Shown piece after piece: positions 58,822 through 64,000 of a DNA stretch of 64,000 bases. Position numbers and translations under genes: made by a program. Each line of letters opens with the position of its first letter. The stretch's first letter is position 1. The notes beneath the pieces are model-generated. The model did no database searches, had not been told where the DNA came from, and saw only the letters and a list, made by a program, of their open reading frames with translations. Origin of the DNA: Streptomyces sp. CB01635 (lineage in GTDB: Bacteria > Actinomycetota > Actinomycetes > Streptomycetales > Streptomycetaceae); contig NZ_NNBL01000011.1 in the NCBI RefSeq assembly GCF_002803065.1, forward strand, positions 159,931-223,930. Direction: 5' to 3'.

Positions 58822-60276
58822 TCAGCCGCGAAGGGCCTGGACCGCGGCCTCGAGGCGCTTGCCGAAGTCGCCGTCCGCCTGGCGGAAGTTGCCGATCGCG
58901 CGCTCGGCGATGTCGTCGCGGGAGACGCCCGCGATGTTGCCCGCGAGGTTCTCGATCAGACGGGCCTTCTCGTCCTCGGACATCAGGCGGTAGAGGTTGC
59001 CCGCCTGCACGAAGTCGTTGTCCTCGGCGTGCGAGGGGGCCTCGTGGTTGCCGGTGCCGCCGGTGACGGGTGTCGACACCCACAGCGGCCGGTCCGTCTG
59101 GAACGGGCCGCCGAAGGAGTTCGGCTCGTAGTTCTTCGCGCCCCGGTGGCGGCCGTCGTACAGGAAGCCGTCACGGGAGTTGGTGCGCGCCTCGGTGGCG
59201 TGCGGGCGGTTCACCGGAAGGTGGTCGGCGTTGATACCGACGCGGTAGCGGTGCGCGTCCCCGTACGCGAAGAGGCGGCCCTGGAGCATCTTGTCGGGCG
59301 ACGGGCCGATGCCCGGCACGAAGTGCGCCGGCGAGAAGATGCTCTGCTCGACCTCGGCGAAGATGTTCTCCGGGTTGCGGTTGAGCTCCAGCTTGCCGAT
59401 CTCGATCGCCGGGTAGTCCTCGTGCGGCCACACCTTGGTGAGGTCGAACGGGTTGAAGCGGTAGGTCGCCGCGTCGGCCGCCGGCATGATCTGCACCTGC
59501 ACGGTCCAGGACGGGAACTCGCCGCGCTCGATGGCCTCGCGCAGGTCGCGCTGGTGCGAGTCCGGGTCCTCGCCGGCGAGCTTCGCGGCCTCGTCGGCCG
59601 TGAGGTTCTCGATCCCCTGGTCGGTCTTGAAGTGGTACTTGACCCAGAAGACCTCGCCGGCCTCGTTGTTCCACTGGTACGTGTGCGAGCCGTACCCGTT
59701 CATGTGGCGCAGCGTCGCCGGGATGCCGCGGTCGCCGAAGAGCCAGGTGACCTGGTGCGTCGACTCGGGGCTCAGGCCCCAGAAGTCCCACACGTTGTCG
59801 GCCTCCTGCGAGCCCGTGTAGGGGTCGCGCTTCTGCGTGTGGATGAAGTCGGGGAACTTGATGGCGTCCTTGATGAAGAACACCGGGGTGTTGTTGCCGA
59901 CGAGGTCGTAGTTCCCCTCCTCGGTGTAGAACTTCAGCGCGAAGCCGCGGGGGTCACGCACGGCGTCCGCGGAGCCGAGGCTGCCCGCGACGGTGGAGAA
60001 CCGCAGGAACGTCTCGGTCTGCTTGCCGACCTCGGAGAGGAACTTCGCGCGCGTCCACTGCGAGACGTCCCGGGTCAGCGTGAACGTGCCGTACGCACCG
60101 GCGCCGCGGGCGTGCACGATGCGCTCCGGGATGCGCTCGCGGTTGAAGTGCGCGAGCTTCTCGAGCAGCGCCTGGTCCTGGACCAGTACAGGCCCGCCGA
60201 CGCCCGCGGTCTCGCTGTTCTGGTTGTCGGCGACCGGCGCGCCGGCCTCCGTGGTGAGCGGTCCCTGCGACGTCAC
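58822..60276 (-). CDS. katA: Monofunctional heme catalase
   Basis: The 484-residue catalase has the distal motif RERIPERIVHARGAG (catalytic His) and the proximal heme ligand Tyr in RLFAYGDAHRYRVG, with small-subunit clade length. GTG 60276 is chosen for the AGGAGG five bases before. It is divergent from a Fur-family gene (catR), with a palindrome between them. It removes hydrogen peroxide in the cytoplasm. Confidence 0.95.
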   Translation of the reverse strand: MTSQGPLTTEAGAPVADNQNSETAGVGGPVLVQDQALLEKLAHFNRERIPERIVHARGAGAYGTFTLTRDVSQWTRAKFLSEVGKQTETFLRFSTVAGSLGSADAVRDPRGFALKFYTEEGNYDLVGNNTPVFFIKDAIKFPDFIHTQKRDPYTGSQEADNVWDFWGLSPESTHQVTWLFGDRGIPATLRHMNGYGSHTYQWNNEAGEVFWVKYHFKTDQGIENLTADEAAKLAGEDPDSHQRDLREAIERGEFPSWTVQVQIMPAADAATYRFNPFDLTKVWPHEDYPAIEIGKLELNRNPENIFAEVEQSIFSPAHFVPGIGPSPDKMLQGRLFAYGDAHRYRVGINADHLPVNRPHATEARTNSRDGFLYDGRHRGAKNYEPNSFGGPFQTDRPLWVSTPVTGGTGNHEAPSHAEDNDFVQAGNLYRLMSEDEKARLIENLAGNIAGVSRDDIAERAIGNFRQADGDFGKRLEAAVQALRG

Positions 60277-60381
60277 GTGCGCCTCCTGCCCCGGTGCAAG
60301 CACCGGCTCCACTGGAGCGGCTTTTGCCGCGCCCTCATCTGCTGCAAGTCCTGTCCCTTGGCCAAAGCCAGTTTTGATCCT

Positions 60382-60395
60382 ACAATGGACATTGT
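60382..60395. promoter_or_regulatory. CatR/PerR-type operator between katA and catR
   Basis: acaatg-ga-cattgt (60382-60395) is a perfect 6+6 palindrome in an AT-rich patch between the divergent genes, as expected for a Fur-family repressor that senses peroxide. Confidence 0.6.
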
Positions 60396-60465
60396 CTAAG
60401 TCAAGTGAGCTTCCAAAGTCACACCCGTTCGGGACCTGGTCCCTCCGCCTGTTAGGCTGGCCCTC

Positions 60466-60882
60466 ATGAGTGACCTGTTGGAACGACTGCGCGGACGCGG
60501 CTGGCGTATGACCGCGCAGCGGCGCGTCGTGGCCGAGGTCCTCGACGGCGACCATGTCCACCTGACGGCCGACGAGGTGCATTCGCTCGCCGTCGCCAAA
60601 CTCCCCGAGATCTCCCGCGCGACCGTCTACAACACGCTCGGCGAGATGGTCTCCCTCGGTGAGGTCATCGAGGTCGCCACGGACAAACGCGCCAAGCGCT
60701 ACGACCCGAACGCGCACCGCCCGCACCAGCACCTGGTCTGCGCCCGGTGCGGCGCGATCCGGGACGTCCACCCGAGCGGCAACCCGCTCACCGACCTCCC
60801 CGACTCCGAGCGCTTCGGCTTCACGGTCTCGGACGTCGAGGTGACGTACCGGGGCGTCTGCCCGAACTGCGCGGCGGCGTAG
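60466..60882 (+). CDS. catR: Fur-family peroxide regulator CatR
   Basis: The 138-residue protein has a winged helix (RMTAQRRVVAEVLDG, ISRATVYNTLGEMVSLG) and the metal motif HRPHQHLVCARCG, with a second CPNC. It contains CxxC pairs for the structural zinc and His/Asp residues for the sensing metal. It is the expected repressor of katA and itself. Length equals S. coelicolor CatR. Confidence 0.9.
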   Translation: MSDLLERLRGRGWRMTAQRRVVAEVLDGDHVHLTADEVHSLAVAKLPEISRATVYNTLGEMVSLGEVIEVATDKRAKRYDPNAHRPHQHLVCARCGAIRDVHPSGNPLTDLPDSERFGFTVSDVEVTYRGVCPNCAAA

Positions 60883-60900
60883 CGCACACCACCCTTCCCG

Positions 60901-60935
60901 AAGAGGGCCCGCACCAGGACGGTGCGGGCCCTCTT
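60901..60935 (+). terminator. catR terminator
   Basis: A perfect 15-bp stem (60901-60915 with 60921-60935) around a 5-base loop, 18 bp after the catR stop. Confidence 0.88.
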
Positions 60936-61010
60936 CGCGTACGCCTCTTCACCGAGCCCCTGGCGCGCCCCTTTGGTCCGTATCTCGACAACCCGCCCCC
61001 TTCCCCAATC

Positions 61011-61023
61011 TGACGACCCGTCA
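61011..61023. promoter_or_regulatory. Palindrome before the SsuABC/TauABC-type operon
   Basis: tgacg-acc-cgtca (61011-61023) is an imperfectly spaced 5+5 dyad just before a TATCGT-like -10 element (61024-61029), 45 bp before the ATPase gene. Similar TGAC-type dyads occur before such ABC operons in Streptomyces as I recall them; the regulator is unknown. Confidence 0.35.
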
Positions 61024-61067
61024 TATCGTCGGCGACGCCCACCTCCACCGCACCCGGGAGGAAAACC

Positions 61068-61850
61068 GTGGGAGAGCCGCACCCCAAACTCCAGGCCCGC
61101 ACACTCACCCGGTCCTTCGGCCGAGGCCACCGCACGGTGGCGGCCCTCGGCCCCCTCGACCTCACCATCGCCCCCGGCGAGTTCACCTGCGTAGTCGGTC
61201 CCTCCGGCTGCGGGAAGTCCACTCTCCTGCGTATCGCCGCCGGCTTGCTGCGCCCCTCCGCGGGCGAGCTGGCCATCCGCACGGACAGTGACCGCCCGGC
61301 CGCGATGATCTTCCAGGACTACGGGATCTACGACTGGAAGACGGTCCTGGCCAACGTCCGCTTCGGCCTCGACATCCAGAAGGTCCCCCGCCGCGAGGCC
61401 GACGCCCGCGCCACCGACTGGCTCACCCGCATGGGCCTCGCCGACTTCGCCGACGCCCATCCGGCCGCGCTGTCCGGCGGTATGCGCCAGCGCGTCGCCA
61501 TCGCCCGCGCGCTCGCCGTCGAGCCCGAGATCCTCCTCATGGACGAGCCGTTCGCGGCCCTCGACGCCCAGCTGCGCACGATCCTCCAGGACGAGCTCCT
61601 CGACCTCACCCAGACCACCCGCACCACCACCCTCTTCATCACTCACAGCCTGGAAGAGGCGATCGTGCTCGGCGACCGCGTCCTCGTGATGTCGGCACGG
61701 CCGGGCCGCATCATCGCCGAGCGCCGCCCGCCGTTCGCCCGGCCGCGCACCGGCGACATCCGCTCGACGCCCGAATTCACCGCTCTGAAGGGCGAGTTGT
61801 GGGATCTGCTGCGCGGCGAGGTCCGCCGCGACGAGGTGGTCCCGGCATGA
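61068..61850 (+). CDS. ABC transporter ATPase, nitrate/sulfonate/taurine type
   Basis: The 260-residue ATPase has Walker A GPSGCGKSTLL, QDYGIYDW in the Q-loop, the signature LSGGMRQRVAIARAL and Walker B ILLMDEPF. It starts at GTG 61068 with GGAGGAA upstream. The stop overlaps the permease start as ATGA. The system resembles SsuABC/TauABC. Confidence 0.9.
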   Translation: MGEPHPKLQARTLTRSFGRGHRTVAALGPLDLTIAPGEFTCVVGPSGCGKSTLLRIAAGLLRPSAGELAIRTDSDRPAAMIFQDYGIYDWKTVLANVRFGLDIQKVPRREADARATDWLTRMGLADFADAHPAALSGGMRQRVAIARALAVEPEILLMDEPFAALDAQLRTILQDELLDLTQTTRTTTLFITHSLEEAIVLGDRVLVMSARPGRIIAERRPPFARPRTGDIRSTPEFTALKGELWDLLRGEVRRDEVVPA

Positions 61851-62710
61851 CGACGACCGCCCCGAAGGAAGACACGACGCTCCTGGTCAGACGGCCCGGC
61901 CCGCAGGAGCTGCACCCCGCCCGCACCCACCGCAGGCGCCGCGCCCTCGAACTCTCCCTCGCCGTCGCCGTCCCCCTCGTCCTGGTCCTGCTGTGGCAGC
62001 TCGCCGCCACCCAGGCGTGGATCGACGACCGTGTCTACCCGGCGCCGTCCACGATCCTCGTCGACGGCTGGCACCGCGCCGCGGACGGCGACCTGTGGCC
62101 GGACGTGTGGGCCACCCTCAAGCGCGTACTCGCCGGATACGCGATCGGCACCGTCACCGGATACGCCCTCGGCCTCCTGATGGGCTCGCTGTCCATGGTG
62201 CGCGCCGCCCTCGAACCGATGCTGGACGCGCTCTACGTCGTCCCGAAGCTGGCCCTGCTGCCGATCTTCCTGAACATGTTCGGCCTCGGCGAGGGCCCGC
62301 AGATCGCGCTGGTCGCCACGACCGTCTTCTTCTTCGTCTGGATCTCCACGATGGCGGCGGTGCTCGCCGTCCCCTCCGGCCACCGGGACGCCGGGCAGGT
62401 CTTCGGCGCCTCGCCGTGGCAGATGTTCCGGCACGTCCTGCTTCCGGCGTCGCTGCCCGCGGTCCTGGTCGGCGCCCGCATCGCCGCCGGCGTCGCGGTC
62501 CTCGTGATCGTCGCCTCCGAGCAGATCGCGGCCACGAACGGCCTCGGCCACCTGATCTTCGACGCCCGCGCCCTCTTCCAGAACGACGTGATGTTCGTCG
62601 GCATCGTCTGCGTCGCCGTGCTCGGCGTCGTCTTCTCCGAACTGGTGCGCATCGCGGGCCGGCTGCTCACTCCGTGGGCGCCGCGCGACCGCGGCCGCGG
62701 CCAGTCCTGA
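61847..62710 (+). CDS. ABC transporter permease, SsuC/TauC type
   Basis: The 287-residue permease has about six helices. The loop HRDAGQVFGASPWQMFRHVL corresponds to the EAA motif of this class. The first 40 residues are cytosolic and basic (ARTHRRRRALE). It overlaps the ATPase gene by four bases. Confidence 0.9.
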   Translation: MTTTAPKEDTTLLVRRPGPQELHPARTHRRRRALELSLAVAVPLVLVLLWQLAATQAWIDDRVYPAPSTILVDGWHRAADGDLWPDVWATLKRVLAGYAIGTVTGYALGLLMGSLSMVRAALEPMLDALYVVPKLALLPIFLNMFGLGEGPQIALVATTVFFFVWISTMAAVLAVPSGHRDAGQVFGASPWQMFRHVLLPASLPAVLVGARIAAGVAVLVIVASEQIAATNGLGHLIFDARALFQNDVMFVGIVCVAVLGVVFSELVRIAGRLLTPWAPRDRGRGQS

Positions 62711-62741
62711 CCTCCACCGTCCCTTCCCGTACGGAGAATCC

Positions 62742-63878
62742 ATGCGCACCAGACTCGTCTGTACGACCCTGCTCGCGACCGGCGTCCTGTTCACCTCGGC
62801 CGGATGCGGCGGCGGCAGCACCTCCTCGTCGGACACGGCCGCGAAGCCCCGCACGGTCAAGGCGGTGGCGGGCTGCGAGAAGAACGGCTGGACCGATCCG
62901 TCGGATCTGGCAGCCGACCGCGCACCCGCCCGCTGCGACAAGGGCGCCCCGGCACCGGTGAAGCTCGCCAAGACCCGCAAGCTCACCGTCGCGACCGGCA
63001 CCCTGAGCGCCGAGTACGTGGCCCCGCTCGAACTGGCCGTGCAGAAGGGCGAGTTCAAGAAGGAGGGCCTCGACGTCACCCTGAAGGTCCTGCCGACCCC
63101 GGACGCGCTCCCGCTGCTGGCCAAGGGGGACATCGACGCGCAGTGGGCGGCGCCCGAGGCCGCGGTGATGAACGGCATCAGCGGCGGCTTCGACATCAAG
63201 TGGGTCGCCGGGAACTTCTCCCCCGACCCGAAGTCCAAGAGCGGTATGTGGGTGCGGCTGAAGAAGGGGCAGAGCCCGGACCACGTCCCGATGGCGGGGC
63301 GCAGGCTCGGCACGATGATCGGCAAGGGCTCGGTCATCTCGTACCCCATGGACAAGGCGCTGAAGAAGCACGGCGGCGGGCTCGACAAGATCCAGTTCCA
63401 GCAGCTCGGCTCGGCCGACGTGCTGACCGCGCTCCAGAACGGCGGGGTCGACTCGGCCTGGCTGCTCGACCCGGTGTGGCGCAAGGTCGACGGCGACAAG
63501 CGGTTCGCGTTCCTGGGCGGCCAGCCGCTCGGCGAACCCCTGGGCGGTCTCCTGTTCGGCCCGAAGCTCCTCAAGGAGGACCCGGACGCCGGGGTCGCGT
63601 TCCTGCGCGCGTACATCCGCACGGTGAACACGTACTTCGCGGGCGACTACAAGAAGGACCCGGCGTTCGTCACCGGCCTCGCCGGGCTCCTGAAGACCGA
63701 CGAGGCCGTACTGGAGTCGACGCCGTCGCTGCGCATGGACTGGGAGATCAGGGCGGGCACGACGGACCGGCTCCAGGCCTCGTACCGCGCGGCGGGCGTC
63801 TCCAAGGGGGATCCGCTGCCGGAGGACAAGGTCGTGGACCGGGCGCTGTACGGGGAGGCGGTGGGCCACAAGCCGTGA
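62742..63878 (+). CDS. ABC transporter substrate-binding lipoprotein, SsuA/TauA/THI5-like
   Basis: The 378-residue receptor has a lipobox ending at Cys22 (FTSAGC). The mature protein shows the NMT1/SsuA pattern (LELAVQKGEFKKEGLDVTL, LLAKGDIDAQWAAPEAAV). A Cys pair (AGCEKNGW, ARCDKGAP) in the N-terminal linker could form a disulfide. The substrate is undetermined; aromatic or sulfonate compounds and thiamine precursors are candidates for the family. Confidence 0.9.
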   Translation: MRTRLVCTTLLATGVLFTSAGCGGGSTSSSDTAAKPRTVKAVAGCEKNGWTDPSDLAADRAPARCDKGAPAPVKLAKTRKLTVATGTLSAEYVAPLELAVQKGEFKKEGLDVTLKVLPTPDALPLLAKGDIDAQWAAPEAAVMNGISGGFDIKWVAGNFSPDPKSKSGMWVRLKKGQSPDHVPMAGRRLGTMIGKGSVISYPMDKALKKHGGGLDKIQFQQLGSADVLTALQNGGVDSAWLLDPVWRKVDGDKRFAFLGGQPLGEPLGGLLFGPKLLKEDPDAGVAFLRAYIRTVNTYFAGDYKKDPAFVTGLAGLLKTDEAVLESTPSLRMDWEIRAGTTDRLQASYRAAGVSKGDPLPEDKVVDRALYGEAVGHKP

Positions 63879-63907
63879 CGCCGGGCTGATCCGGCCGGGA
63901 AACAGAG

Positions 63908-63940
63908 CTGAGGCCCGGAACCAATGGTTCCGGGCCTCAG
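63908..63940. terminator. Terminator between the ABC operon and the tRNA gene
   Basis: A perfect 15-bp stem (63908-63922 with 63926-63940) with a 3-base loop. It serves the ABC operon and, on the other strand, the convergent tRNA. Confidence 0.88.
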
Positions 63941-63948
63941 GCCTTCAG

Positions 63949-64000
63949 TAGCGGGGACAGGATTTGAACCTGCGACCTCTGGGTTATGAGCCCAGCGAGC
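63949..64000 (-). tRNA. Initiator tRNA-fMet (CAT), 3' part; rest beyond window
   Basis: Read on the minus strand, the segment gives the anticodon arm CTGGG-CTCATAA-CCCAG with anticodon CAT at 63986-63988, the T arm with GGTTCAAATCC, the acceptor 3' strand CCCCGCT and discriminator A at 63949. The three consecutive G-C pairs next to the anticodon loop are the hallmark of the initiator tRNA. CCA is not encoded. The D arm and 5' end are outside the window. Confidence 0.93.

Noticed and set aside
1..64000. CRISPR arrays, insertion sequences, integrated plasmids
   Set aside because: No regularly spaced direct repeats other than the 14-bp array at 35455, no transposase or integrase motifs, and no tRNA-flanked integration scar were seen. 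The only tRNA is at the right edge.

Overview
The window is about 64 kb of GC-rich chromosomal DNA from a Streptomyces species. The evidence is high-GC codon use with many GTG/TTG starts and a run of Streptomyces landmark genes: sigH with its anti-sigma factor, wblE, dasR-dasABC-dasD-nagB, nrdAB under a B12 riboswitch, eizS-cyp170A1, def, sigR-rsrA, aroA-rsgA and catR-katA. From memory this order matches the conserved core around SCO5206-SCO5250 of S. coelicolor. I see no insertion sequence, integrase, prophage, CRISPR array or replication origin.

Layout. 1-7.9 kb: housekeeping and accessory genes (ATP-grasp tail, two GNATs, an MFS exporter, a lipoprotein, a DUF952 protein, an ECF42 sigma factor with its DGPF/YCII partner, a DHFR-fold protein, a TetR regulator). 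8.0-10.6 kb: a two-gene operon for a family 2B encapsulin shell protein (HK97 fold plus a cyclic-nucleotide-binding-type insert) and a polyprenyl diphosphate synthase, closed by a strong terminator; this is the most unusual system here. 10.7-14.7 kb: a small helical protein, an amidase, a PLP enzyme, and a Na+/H+ antiporter divergent from a UBP-type zinc finger. 14.7-20.3 kb: stress and development regulators (anti-SigH, SigH, a lipid kinase, WblE and a PdtaS-like histidine kinase). 20.4-20.8 kb: a decayed tetR remnant.

20.8-28.9 kb is the aminosugar island: an SIS isomerase, NagB, the GH3 enzyme DasD, the DasABC importer (no ATPase gene, so presumably the shared MsiK) and the regulator DasR, with DasR-type operators before nagB and dasA. 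29-31 kb: a DUF3311 plus solute symporter pair and a lipoprotein. 31.7-36.8 kb: class Ia ribonucleotide reductase behind tandem NrdR-like boxes and a cobalamin riboswitch, then an AraC-type gene. 36.8-39.3 kb: the albaflavenone pair P450 and epi-isozizaene synthase. 39.6-45.6 kb: peptide deformylase, a TPR protein, a degenerate HD and intact HD-GYP membrane protein pair, and rsrA/sigR with a consensus SigR promoter.

45.6-64 kb: an alpha/beta hydrolase and a YedK/HMCES-like protein, an M50-like protease, aroA-rsgA-SMR, a dipeptide/oligopeptide ABC system with a fused double ATPase, a TetR regulator, hisN, a CBS protein, catalase KatA divergent from CatR, an SsuABC/TauABC-type ABC operon, and the 3' part of an initiator tRNA-fMet at the right edge. 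Family assignments come from motifs and remembered relatives; no database search was run.
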